Positions 24,224-34,765 of a DNA stretch of 64,000 bases are shown here, in pieces (positions within the stretch are counted from its first letter, which is position 1; every line of letters starts with the position of its first letter). The notes under the pieces are model-generated. The model was not told the DNA's origin. It did not search any database and saw only the letters and a list, made by a program, of their open reading frames with translations. This stretch comes from Galeruca laticollis (Eukaryota > Arthropoda > Insecta > Coleoptera > Chrysomelidae). Location of the stretch: contig OY998176.1 in assembly GCA_963921935.1 (NCBI GenBank), positions 170,248,445 to 170,312,444 of the forward strand, read 5' to 3'. Made by a program: the position numbers and the translations under genes.

Positions 24224-24514
24224 TCACACTTGGGCTGTTTCATCGTTGGAGAAGTAACCCTCGTCATCGCTGATATATTCTTCTCCATCTTCTCCAAGGA
24301 ACGCTTCCTCTTCTTGCTCTTCTCTAAGAAACGCCTCCTCTTCTTGCTCTTCTATTAATAGTTCCCATATTGAGCAGTCATCACATTTATAAGCATTGTC
24401 ACTTATACCTATTCGTATGGGGCAATCTCCCAACTCATATTCCCTTATACAAAATAGCATTTCCATTCTTTCACAGATAATGCATTCTTTTATGTAACAC
24501 ATTTTTGTCCTCAC
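24224..24514 (-). CDS. Outward-facing Cys-rich/acidic small protein, left arm
   Basis: A 96-residue frame of unknown function. The N-terminal half has cysteines at 6, 12, 15, 22, 31, 43 and 46, with CIIC and CDDC pairs that could bind zinc. The C-terminal half is strongly acidic, with a tandem repeat of the type EEQEEEAFL twice in a row. No signal peptide or membrane segment. A possible 3' splice acceptor (pyrimidine tract then CAG) lies just upstream of the ATG, so it may be a terminal exon. The mirror copy keeps the frame open with three amino-acid changes, which argues for coding or very recent duplication. I do not recognise a family. Confidence 0.5.
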   Translation of the reverse strand: MRTKMCYIKECIICERMEMLFCIREYELGDCPIRIGISDNAYKCDDCSIWELLIEEQEEEAFLREEQEEEAFLGEDGEEYISDDEGYFSNDETAQV

Positions 24515-24754
24515 ACTGTATAAGGAATAATAAGAACGAGTGCTTGTTTCCTTATTCGTTCAAAACTGGAATTAAACATGAAGCATTATTTTCACTCAAA
24601 TCCATCTAATATAAACATGCCTTCATAGTTCCAACATCAAAAATTAATTCAGACTAATGAATACAATTTTCTAACAAAATCTACAACGTTTCTGGATGGT
24701 TACCGAAATATTTTAGCGTAAGCTGTAGTTAGATCAGTTTATTAAGAACATAAA

Positions 24755-24865
24755 CTAGCAACGGTTAATTAATGAGACATCCGAATTGTAATCACTCACA
24801 TCAACATTTTCTTTTAATAAGGCATAATAATAGTTGGAACTTGCGAAATTTTCAGAGAATTGCAT
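24755..24865 (-). CDS. Possible small exon, left arm
   Basis: An ATG-initiated 36-residue frame (MQFSENFASSNYYYALLKE...) ending at TAG. A strong pyrimidine tract and TGCAG just upstream look like a splice acceptor. No family recognised; possibly a fragment of the same unknown gene as the acidic ORF. Between here and 25255 nothing else is seen. Confidence 0.25.
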   Translation of the reverse strand: MQFSENFASSNYYYALLKENVDVSDYNSDVSLINRC

Positions 24866-25255
24866 AGCTGTTTCCACTGCATAGGAGAAAAAGTTTTATT
24901 TGGGTAGAGTGAATTTACATACTTTATAAACTCCACCAAAGTACATCATTCAAGAATACTTCTAAGTTGATCAAACTTGTAAATATTAATAACTCCAACA
25001 TTCACCATATCTAAATAAAAAGATTGATTGCTAAGTCTCAAATTAAATTGTTGAATGTGATTTCAAAACAGTGGCGTTAGGTCTGATACCAGCTAAAAAT
25101 AAAGTTTGCGATTCATTGTATCCTTATCTAACCGCTGTTAGATAACTCCACATTAATGAGATTAATTTACATTTATGTTATAGTTTTGTTGGGTTAAGAA
25201 TTAAACAAATTATTTTTTTATGTTTATTAGAATCTAATCCACTTCAAAAACCATA

Positions 25256-25806
25256 ATGTACGACTTCCATTACAATTTTATGCTTCTCACAATGGGAGTA
25301 GACAAATGCAAGTTAATGTACACCGACACTGACAGTTTTATTTATGAATTAATTTCCGATAACATATATGAAGAATTAATAGAGAAAAACTTGGATAAAT
25401 TTGATACGAGTGACTATCCTTCAGATAATCCTTACAATATTCCTCGAGTTAACAAAAAGGTACTAGGTTTAATGAAAGACGAAGCTAATGGGCAAATCAT
25501 CACTCATTTCGTAGGTTTAAGGTCCAAAATATACAGCTACAAAGTTCAAGGGGTAAAGTCGTTAAAAAATCAAAGGGAATTAAAAAATGTATTGTAAAAA
25601 ATAAAATAATGTTTGATGATTATGTGGATTGTCTGAAAAATTGGAAACAAATGACGGTTACTCAAAATACGATACGTTCCTTCGCCCATGATGTGTTTAG
25701 CATCGAACAAACGAAAATCGCGTTAAGTCCTCACGATGATAAGAGGAAATTACTTCCCAGTTCATTTGATACACTTCCATGGGGCCATCATAGTATTTCG
25801 GAATAA
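25256..25806 (+). pseudogene. Polinton PolB C-terminus, left arm (frameshifted)
   Basis: Protein-primed family B DNA polymerase, C-terminal part only (about 180 residues of a protein usually over 1000). It begins MYDFHYNFM, has the catalytic motif C as MYTDTDSFIYE (25316-25350), continues to VLGLMKDEANG and YSYKVQGVK, then shifts frame near 25560. Translation resumes in the next frame (KCIVKNKIMFDDYVDCLKN) and ends with LSPHDDKRKLLPSSFDTLPW, the usual PolB tail. The exonuclease domain and polymerase motifs A and B are missing upstream. It cannot replicate the element; a full Polinton would have to supply PolB. Confidence 0.88.
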
Positions 25807-25827
25807 TTTTTCTATTTAGGATATTGA

Positions 25828-26112
25828 TTTAATTATGTCGAAGATTTACGTAAACAATTAGACATAGATTTAAATGGTGTTCGTACAGATTACATATTAA
25901 GATTATCGAAAATAAATGACGCGTTGACGAAAAATGCAAGTCAAAATACCGATTCTACGATAATGAATCTAGAAGGTATAATCGAATTGAAGAAAGAAAT
26001 TGCCGATTTGAATAAGAATGTTAGAGGTATTGTTAACAATATTGCAACGTTGAATATACAGAGTCGTCTTAATCAATTGGAGATGAAGATAAAGAGCAGT
26101 AGTACAGTGTGA
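25828..26112 (+). CDS. Coiled-coil frame between PolB and integrase, left arm
   Basis: Open from 25828 to a stop overlapping the integrase region. Residues read VEDLRKQLDIDLNGVRTDYI, later IELKKEIADLNKNVRGIVNN and LNQLEMKIKSSSTV, with heptad spacing of Leu/Ile typical of a coiled coil. No ATG in a good position; the first usable start is unclear, so it may be the end of a longer or spliced protein. Identical in length in the mirror copy. Confidence 0.4.
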   Translation, partial: FNYVEDLRKQLDIDLNGVRTDYILRLSKINDALTKNASQNTDSTIMNLEGIIELKKEIADLNKNVRGIVNNIATLNIQSRLNQLEMKIKSSSTV

Positions 26113-26129
26113 TACACGCAAGTTTCATT

Positions 26130-27041
26130 ATGGCATCCAACGAGAAGCAACAGCTGGTAAACGAACTCCACAAACCGATACGTAAAAATTATCCACACAG
26201 ACGTACAATTATCAAAGGTATAGGTGATTTATGGCAAATGGATTTAGCTGAAATGCGACCTTACGCTCATCAAAATGAAAACCATAAAATGATTCTAGTC
26301 GTTATCGATTGTTTTTCAAAGTTTTTGTGGACACAACCATTAAAGACAAAGACTGGCGAAGAGCTAACTCGTGCATTCTCAGACATTCTCGCACACGCAG
26401 ATCGAACGCCCAAAAATCTTCAATCGGACCAAGGAACGGAATTTTACAACAACAAGTTTCAACAATTAATGAAAAAACATGGAATTAATCACTATAGCGT
26501 ATTTAGTACGAAAAAAGCCGCAATGGCCGAACGAGTAATACGAACATTGAAATCAAAACTATATAAACATTTCAGTTTAAATGGCACCTACAAATGGATA
26601 GATATTCTACCAGAAATTACAAACGAATACAATAATACAAAGCGTTCAACTACCAAGTATAAGTCCTCCCAAGTCAATAAATCCAACGAAGAAGCTATTT
26701 TAAACCAAACCTATAAACATCTAAAGATTGCAGGACCACGAAAATTCAAAGTCGGTGATATTGTTCGTATAAGCAAGTCGAAACATGTCTTTGAAAAAGG
26801 ATACACACCCAATTGGACGACAGAACTATTCAAAATCATTAAAGTGAAAATAACCAATCCTGCCACCTATTTGCTTGAGGATATGTATGGAGTACGAATC
26901 AGTGGAGGGTTTTACGAGGAAGAGCTGCAGAAAACGTCAAATCCAGACATTTACTTGGTGGAAAAGGTACTTAGAAGAAAAGGCAACAAAATGTATGTTA
27001 AATGGCTTGGATTAGACGTTTTCTGCAGCTCTTCCTCGTAA
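26130..27041 (+). CDS. Polinton retroviral-type integrase, left arm (chromodomain cut)
   Basis: DDE integrase that would insert the element. The first ATG is at 26130; the frame is open from 26109. Counting from 26109, the catalytic triad is visible as Asp45 (LWQMDLAEM), Asp107 (LQSDQGTEF) and Glu141 (KKAAMAERV), with the 33-residue Asp-Glu spacing seen in Polintons. A C-terminal SH3-like segment (FKVGDIVRISKSKHVFEKG) follows. A chromodomain starts (DIYLVEKVLRRKGNKMYVKW) but stops after about 24 residues because the palindrome centre is reached; the last residues are antisense of the other copy. No stops in the core. Six residues differ from the right copy. Confidence 0.9.
   Translation: MASNEKQQLVNELHKPIRKNYPHRRTIIKGIGDLWQMDLAEMRPYAHQNENHKMILVVIDCFSKFLWTQPLKTKTGEELTRAFSDILAHADRTPKNLQSDQGTEFYNNKFQQLMKKHGINHYSVFSTKKAAMAERVIRTLKSKLYKHFSLNGTYKWIDILPEITNEYNNTKRSTTKYKSSQVNKSNEEAILNQTYKHLKIAGPRKFKVGDIVRISKSKHVFEKGYTPNWTTELFKIIKVKITNPATYLLEDMYGVRISGGFYEEELQKTSNPDIYLVEKVLRRKGNKMYVKWLGLDVFCSSSS
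26939..27014. other. Palindrome centre (76-bp non-mirrored spacer)
   Basis: Perfect mirror pairing ends at ...AAAACGTC (26938) and resumes at GACGTTTT (27015). The spacer encodes the beginning of the chromodomain on the plus strand, showing it is original Polinton sequence kept from the left-hand copy only. Confidence 0.9.
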
Positions 27042-27823
27042 AACCCTCCACTGATTCGTACTCCATACATATCCTCAAGCAAATAGGTGGCAGGATTGGT
27101 TATTTTCACTTTAATGATTTTGAATAGTTCTGTCGTCCAATTGGGTGTGTATCCTTTTTCAAAGACATGTTTCGACTTGCTTATACGAACAATATCACCG
27201 ACTTTGAATTTTCGTGGTCCTGCAATCTTTAGATGTTTATAGGTTTGGTTTAAAATAGCTTCTTCGTTGGATTTATTGACTTGGGAGGGCTTATACTTGG
27301 TAGTTGAATGCTTTGTATTATTGTATTCGTTTGTAATTTCTGGTAGAATATCTATCCATTTGTAGGTGCCATTTAAACTGAAATGTTTATATAGTTTTGA
27401 TTTCAATGTTCGTATTACTCGTTCGGCCATTGCGGCTTTTTTCGTACTAAATACGCTATAGTGATTAATTCCATGTTTTTTCATTAATTGTTGAAACTTG
27501 TTGTTGTAAAATTCCGTTCCTTGGTCCGATTGAAGATTTTTGGGCGTTCGATCTGCGTGTGCGAGAATGTCTGAGAATGCACGAGTTAGCTCTTCGCCAG
27601 TCTTTGTCTTTAATGGTTGTGTCCACAAAAACTTTGAAAAACAATCGATAACGACTAGAATCATTTTATGGTTTTTATTTCGATGAGCGTAAGGTCGCAT
27701 TTCAGCTAAATCCATTTGCCATAAATCATCTATACCTTTGATAATTGTACGTCTGTGTGGATAATTTTTACGTATCGGTTTGTGGAGTTCGTTTACCAGC
27801 TGTTGCTTCTCGTTGGATGCCAT
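26951..27823 (-). CDS. Polinton integrase, right arm
   Basis: ATG at 27823 (frame open from 27844). The same DDE triad is present. Differences from the left copy include Phe/Ile, Gly/Asp, Gln/Arg, Glu/Lys, Arg/His and Ser/Pro. It runs through the centre and ends in 18 residues of spacer antisense, so it has no chromodomain. Convergent with, and overlapping, the left copy at the 3' ends. Confidence 0.88.
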   Translation of the reverse strand: MASNEKQQLVNELHKPIRKNYPHRRTIIKGIDDLWQMDLAEMRPYAHRNKNHKMILVVIDCFSKFLWTQPLKTKTGEELTRAFSDILAHADRTPKNLQSDQGTEFYNNKFQQLMKKHGINHYSVFSTKKAAMAERVIRTLKSKLYKHFSLNGTYKWIDILPEITNEYNNTKHSTTKYKPSQVNKSNEEAILNQTYKHLKIAGPRKFKVGDIVRISKSKHVFEKGYTPNWTTELFKIIKVKITNPATYLLEDMYGVRISGGFYEEELQKTSNPSHLTYILLPFLLSTFSTK

Positions 27824-27840
27824 AATGATACTTGCGTGTA

Positions 27841-28125
27841 TCACACTGTACTACTGCTCTTTATCTTCATCTCCAATTGATTAAGACGACTCTGTATATT
27901 CAACGTTGCAATATTGTTAACAATACCTCTAACATTCTTATTCAAATCGGCAATTTCTTTCTTCAATTCGATTATACCTTCTAGATTCATATTCGTAGAA
28001 TCGGTATTTTGACTTGCATTTTTCGTCAACGCGTCATTTATTTTCGATAATCTTAATAAGTAATCTGTACGAACACCATTTAAATCTATGTCTAATTGTT
28101 TACGTAAATCTTCGACATAATTAAA
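27841..28125 (-). CDS. Coiled-coil frame, right arm
   Basis: Mirror of 25828-26112 with one visible residue change (Ile to Asn in DSTNMNLEG). Open throughout. Confidence 0.4.
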   Translation of the reverse strand, partial: FNYVEDLRKQLDIDLNGVRTDYLLRLSKINDALTKNASQNTDSTNMNLEGIIELKKEIADLNKNVRGIVNNIATLNIQSRLNQLEMKIKSSSTV

Positions 28126-28146
28126 TCAATATCCTAAATAGAAAAA

Positions 28147-28697
28147 TTATTCCGAAATACTATGATGGCCCCATGGAAGTGTATCAAATGAACTGGGAAG
28201 TAATTTCCTCTTATCATCGTGAGGACTTAACGCGATTTTCGTTTGTTGGATGCTAAACACATCATGGGCGAAGGAACGTATCGTATTTTGAGTAACCGTC
28301 ATTTGTTTCCAATTTTTCAGACAATCCACATAATCATCAAACATTATTTTATTTTTTACAATACATTTTTTAATTCCCTTTGATTTTTTAACGACTTTAC
28401 CCCTTGAACTTTGTAGCTGTACATTTTGGACCTTAAACCTACGAAATGAGTGATGATTTGCCCATTAGCTTCGTCTTTCATTAAACCTAGTACCATTTTG
28501 TTAACTCGAGAAATATTGTAAGGATTATCTGAAGGATAGTCACTCGTATCAAATTTATCCAAGTTTTTCTCTATTAATTCTTCATATATGTTATCGGAAA
28601 TTAATTCATAAATAAAACTGTCAGTGTCGGTGTACATTAACTTGCATTTGTCTACTCCCATTGTGGGAAGCATAAAATTGTAATGGAAGTCGTACAT
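28147..28697 (-). pseudogene. Polinton PolB C-terminus, right arm (same frameshift)
   Basis: Same start (28697), same YTDTDSF motif and the same frame break after YSYKVQGVKS, giving a frame of identical length (113 codons). A few substitutions distinguish it (Leu/Pro early on, Pro/Ser, Lys/Met, Ile/Met). Confidence 0.88.
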
Positions 28698-29086
28698 TAT
28701 GGTTTTTGAAGTGGATTAATTCTAATAAACATAAAAAAATAATTTGTTCAATTCTTAACCCAACAAAACTATAACATAAATGTAAATTAATCTCATTAAT
28801 GTGGAGTTATCTAACAGCGGTTAGATAAGGATACAATGAATCGCAAACTTTATTTTTAGCTGGTATCAGACCTAACGCCACTGTTTTGAAATCACATTCA
28901 ACAATTTAATTTGAGACTTAGCAATCAATCTTTTTATTTAGATATGGTGAATGTTGGAGTTATTAATATTTACAAGTTTGATCAACTTAGAAGTATTCTT
29001 GAATGATGTACTTTGGTGGAGTTTATAAAGTATGTAAATTCACTCTACCCAAATAAAACTTTTTCTCCTATGCAGTGGAAACAGCT

Positions 29087-29197
29087 ATGCAATTCTCTGA
29101 AAATTTCGCAAGTTCCAACTATTATTATGCCTTATTAAAAGAAAATGTTGATGTGAGTGATTACAATTCGGATGTCTCATTAATTAACCGTTGCTAG
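29087..29197 (+). CDS. Possible small exon, right arm
   Basis: Mirror of 24755-24865. Preceded by TTTTTCTCCTATGCAG, a good splice-acceptor shape. Ends at TAG. Confidence 0.25.
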   Translation: MQFSENFASSNYYYALLKENVDVSDYNSDVSLINRC

Positions 29198-29437
29198 TTT
29201 ATGTTCTTAATAAACTGATCTAACTACAGCTTACGCTAAAATATTTCGGTAACCATCCAGAAACGTTGTAGATTTTGTTAGAAAATTGTATTCATTAGTC
29301 TGAATTAATTTTTGATGTTGGAACTATGAAGGCATGTTTATATTAGATGGATTTGAGTGAAAATAATGCTCCATGTTTAATTCCAGTTTTGAACGAATAA
29401 GGAAACAAGCACTCGTTCTTATTATTCCTTATACAGT

Positions 29438-29728
29438 GTGAGGACAAAAATGTGTTACATAAAAGAATGCATTATCTGTGAAAGAATAGAAATGCTATTT
29501 TGTATAAGGGAATATGAGTTGGGAGATTGCCCCATACGAATAGGTATAAGTGCCAATGCTTATAAATGTGATGACTGCTCAATATGGGAACTATTAATAG
29601 AAGAGCAAGAAGAGGAGGCGTTTCTTAGAGAAGAGCAAGAAGAGGAAGCGTTCCTTGGAGAAGATGGAGAAGAATATATCAGCGATGACGAGGGTTACTT
29701 CTCCAACGATGTAACAGCTCAAGTGTGA
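29438..29728 (+). CDS. Outward-facing Cys-rich/acidic small protein, right arm
   Basis: Mirror of the left-arm ORF, 96 residues, with Met/Ile, Asp/Ala and Glu/Val differences. The 3' flank has ATAATAATAATAAATTG about 40 bases past the stop, which could serve as a polyadenylation region. Confidence 0.5.
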   Translation: MRTKMCYIKECIICERIEMLFCIREYELGDCPIRIGISANAYKCDDCSIWELLIEEQEEEAFLREEQEEEAFLGEDGEEYISDDEGYFSNDVTAQV

Positions 29729-31100
29729 GGAACAGTTGTCTTTTTCAGATTGTAAATAATGTGTCTAAATAATAATAATAAATTGTTTATGAAATGATTT
29801 GCGTTTTTATTGAAACATCCTGTATATACTCATTCAACCAGTATATTATACTTTCCTCAATTAGACGTCTATAGTCAACAAAAAAAAACGCGTTTGACAG
29901 ACTCGATATACGTCGCTCAGAAGATAGTTGACATAGGGTTAACTGCATTAACGAGATGTGATGAGCAATGTGGGTTGACAATATTGATGATGGGGTAGGT
30001 AACTGTATTACCATAACGTGGTGGACAATGTAAGTTGGCAGTATTGATGATAGATCGACTTTAATCCAGACAATAATAGCAGAGTGACCTTATGGCGATG
30101 TTGGCGTCTTGTATACCGATCATCGTAGTAACATATTTATGACAACACCTCGTATATCGGTATATTATTGTAAAACTTATCGCTTATCTCTTCTTCTTTC
30201 CCATTGATCAACGGCATCCTCTATACATGATATCATAGAACAGATGGGGCATACGATACTTTTGAGGCTATATATTGATAACAATGTTTGTTTTCTGGAC
30301 CGTTGTTTCTCTCATGTTATCAGTTATTGTGATTTTTATATTTCACATTGTTAAAATAAGTTGTTTTTCATCAATTATAAATGTAGCTAATATTTCTTAA
30401 AATTGAATAACATCGCAATTATACCTTCTTATATATTAATTTTTATGCCTACCTCCAGCATAATGAATTTATTCTCTACATTCTTTTTTTACTCCACCGT
30501 ATATGGTGAACATCAAATTCTGTGTGTATACATATAATATGTTTATTCGTCAACAATATTTATTTTTGAAAGTTGCGGTAAAAAGATTATTGAAAACACG
30601 TTTACAAATTTTGAGAAATTTAATATTTCCTGAAAATGAAATTGGTTGTTTAACATTGTTTACTAAAACAAATATTAATATTAATATTATATAGTTATTT
30701 TAATTTGAATCAGTCCTAAGATGTAGGTTTTCAATGTATCATAACCTTTCTCTTATCTTCATGTAATATCCCTATTCAATCGATCTATTTTCATCATAAA
30801 TTCATTATACGGGGTGTGGTCAACAAAAAGATAGGTCTCTATTGATTCCATTTATTTTGATTTGAATCTGAGATGTGGGTTTTCAGTGTGTATCATAAAT
30901 TCGTTATACGGGGTGTGGTCAACAAAAAGATGGGTCTCAATTGATTCCATTTATTTTGATTTGAATCAATACATGGATTTCTCCTATCTTCACGTAACGT
31001 CCTTATTCAATCGATGTTATACGAAAACACTGATTGCATCACACTATATACATGGACAATGTAGGTTGGCAGTATTGACGAAAGATCGACTTTAATCCAG
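29729..31100. other. Right-arm noncoding block
   Basis: Mirror of 22841-24223, including the satellite-edge copy at about 30050-30240 and the ~96-bp tandem pair near 30790-30960. No gene seen. Confidence 0.6.
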
Positions 31101-34100
31101 ACAATAATAGCAGAGTGACCTTATGGCAATGTTGGCGTCTTGTATACCGATCATCGAAGTAACATATTTATGACAGCGCCTCGTATATCGGTATATTATT
31201 GAAAAACTTATCGCTTATCTCTTCTTCTTTCCCATCAATCAACGACACCCTCTGGTCACTGTCTTCAGGTATGATTCTTGTAAACCCTCTGGTCATTGAC
31301 TTCATCATAATGGTGTTTATTTGGCTCCAAACTGACTAATCAGAGATGCTTGTGCCCTTTTGGTAACGTAGACATCTTGTATACTGATCATCGTAGTAAC
31401 ATATTTATGACAGCGCCTCGTATATCAGCATATTATTGAAAAACTTATCTCCCCATCTCTTCTTCTTTCCCATTGATCAACGACACCCTCTGGTCACTGT
31501 CTTCAGGTATGCTTCTTGTAAACCCTCTGGTCATTGACTTCATCATAATGGTGTTTATTTGACTCCAAACTGACTAATCAGAGATGCTTGTGCCCTTTTG
31601 GTATCGTAGACATCTTGTATACTGATCATCGTAGTAGAATATTTATGACAACACCTCGTATATCGGTATATTATTGAAAAACTTATCGCTTATCTCTTCT
31701 TCTTTCCCATTTATCAACGACACCCTCTGGTCATTGTCTTCAGGTATGATTCTTGTAAACCCTCTGGTCATTTACTTCATTACAATGGTGTTTATTTGAC
31801 TCCAAACTGACCAATCAAGGATGCTTGTGCCCTTTTGACATCGTAGACATCTTGTATACTGATCATCGTAGTAGCATATTTATGACAGCGCCTCGTATAT
31901 CGGTATATTATTGAAAAACTTATCGCTTATCTCTTCTTCTTTCCCATCAATCAACGACACCCTCTGGTCACTGTCTTCAGGTATGATTCTTGTAAACCCT
32001 CTGGTCATTGACTTCATCATAATGGTGTTTATTTGACTCCAAACTGACTAATCAGAGATTCTTGTGCCCTTTTGGTATCGTAGACATCTTGTATACTGAT
32101 CATCGTAGTAAAGATGCTTGTGCTCTTTTGGTATCGTAGACATCTTGTATACTGATCATCGTAGTAACATATTTATGACTACACCTCGTATATTAGTATA
32201 TTATTGTAAAACTTATCGCTTATCTCTTCTTCTTTCCCATCAATCAACGACACCCTCTGGTCACTGTCTTCAGGTATGATTCTTGTAAACCCTCCGGTCA
32301 TTGACTTCATCATAATAGTGTTTATTTGACTCCAAACTGACTAATCAGAGATGCTTGTGCCCTTTTGGTATCGTAGACATCTTGTATACTGATCATCGTA
32401 GTAACATATTTATGACAACACATCGTATATCGGTATATTATTGAAAAACTTATCGCTTATCTCTTCTTCTTTCCCATCAATCATCGACACCCTCTGGTCA
32501 CTGTCTTCAGGTATGATTCTTGTAAACCCTCTGGTCATTGACTTCATCATAAAGGTGTTTATTTGACTCCAAACTGACTAATCAGATATGCTTGTGCCCT
32601 TTTGGTATCGTAGACATCTTGTATACTGATCATCGTAGTAACATATTTATGACAACACCTCGTATATTGGTATATTATTGAAAAACTTATCGCTTATCTC
32701 TTCTTCTTTCCCATTGATCAACGGCACCCTCTGGTCATTGTCTTCAGGTATGATTCTTGTAAACCCTCCGGTCATTGACTTCATCATAATGGTGTTTATT
32801 TGACTCCAAACTGACTAATCAGAGATGCTTGTGTCCTTTTGGCATCGTAGACATCTTGTATACTGATCATTGTAGTAACATATTTATGACAACACCTCGT
32901 ATATCGGTATATTATTGAAAAACTTATCGCTTATCTCTTCTTCTTTCCCATTGATCAACGACACCCTCTGGCCACTGTCTTCAGGTATGATTCTTGTAAA
33001 CCCTCTGGTCATTGACTTCATCATAATGGTGTTTATTTGACTCCAAACTGACTAATCAGAGATGCTAGGGCCCTTTTGGTATCGTAGACATCTTGTATAC
33101 TGATCATCGTAGTAACATATTTATGACAGCGCCTCGTATATCGGTATGTTATTGAAAAACTTATCGCTTATCTCTTCTTCTTTCCCATCAATCATCGACA
33201 CCCTCTGGTCATTGTCTTCAGGTATGATTCTTGTAAACCCCTCCGGTCATTGACTTCATCATAATGGTGTTTATTTGACTCCAAACTGACTAATCAGAGA
33301 TGCTTGTGCCCTTTTGGTATCGTAGACATCTTGTATACTGATCATCGTAGTAACATATTTATGACAACACATCGTATATCGGTATATTATTGTAAAACTT
33401 ATCGCTTATCTCTTCTTCTTTCCCATTGATCAACGGCACCCTCTGGTCATTGTCTTCAGGTATGATTCTAGTAAACCCTCTGGTCATTGACTTCATTACA
33501 ATGGTGTTTATTTGACTCCAAACTGACTAATCAGAGATGCTTGTGCCCTTTTGGTATCGTAGACATCTTGTATACTGATCATCGTAGTAACATATTTATG
33601 ACAACACATCGTATATCGGTATATTATTGAAAAACTTATCGCTTATCTCTTCTTCTTTCCCATCAATCATCGACACCCTCTGGTCACTGTCTTCAGGTAT
33701 GATTCTTGTAAACCCTCTGGTCATTGACTTCATCATAATGGTGTTTATTTGACTCCAAACTGACTAATCAGAGATGCTTGTGCCCTTTTGGTATCGTAGA
33801 CATCTTGTATACTGATCATCGTAGTAACATATTTATGACAACACCTCGTATATTGGTATATTATTGAAAAACTTATCGCTTATCTCTTCTTCTTTCCCAT
33901 TGATCAACGGCACCCTCTGGTCATTGTCTTCAGGTATGATTCTTGTAAACCCTCTGGTCATTGACTTCATCATAATGGTGTTTATTTGACTCCAAACTGA
34001 CTAATCAGAGATGCTCGTGTCCTTTTGGCATCGTAGACATCTTGTATACTGATCATCGTAGTAACATATTTATGACAACACCTCGTATATCGGTATATTA

Positions 34101-34765
34101 TTGAAAAACTTATCGCTTATCTCTTCTTCTTTCCCATTGATCAACGACACCCTCTGGCCACTGTCTTCAGGTATGATTCTTGTAAACCCTCTGGTCATTG
34201 ACTTCATCATAATGGTGTTTATTTGACTCCAAACTGACTAATCAGAGATGCTTGTGCCCTTTTGGTATCGTAGACATCTTGTATACTGATCATCGTAGTA
34301 ACATATTTATGACAGCGCCTCGTATATCGGTATGTTATTGAAAAACTTATCGCTTATCTCTTCTTCTTTCCCATCAATCATCGACACCCTCTGGTCATTG
34401 TCTTCAGGTATGATTCTTGTAAACCCCTCCGGTCATTGACTTCATCATAATGGTGTTTATTTGACTCCAAACTGACTAATCAGAGATGCTTGTGCCCTTT
34501 TGGTATCGTAGACATCTTGTATACTGATCATCGTAGTAACATATTTATGACAACACATCGTATATCGGTATATTATTGTAAAACTTATCGCTTATCTCTT
34601 CTTCTTTCCCATTGATCAACGGCACCCTCTGGTCATTGTCTTCAGGTATGATTCTTGTAAACCCTCTGGTCATTGACTTCATTACAATGGTGTTTATTTG
34701 ACTCCAAACTGACCAATCAGAGATGCTTGTGCCCTTATGGCGTCTTTGTACATCCTGTATACGAT
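31101..34765 (-). repeat. 237-bp satellite, right arm (15 monomers, with a 5-mer higher-order repeat)
   Basis: TATTTATGAC anchors recur about every 237 bases from 31166 to 34546, fifteen in all. A block of five monomers is duplicated: rare variants GTGTCCTTTTGGCATCG (32832, 34018), CTGGCCACTGTCTTCAGG (about 32969, 34155), TCGGTATGTTATTG (about 33138, 34323) and AACCCCTCCGGTCATTG (33237, 34425) recur 1186-1188 bases apart. That spacing is five units. Confidence 0.92.

Noticed and set aside
20846..34765. CRISPR array
   Set aside because: Units are long, contiguous and nearly identical throughout, with no spacers; the context is eukaryotic transposon DNA.
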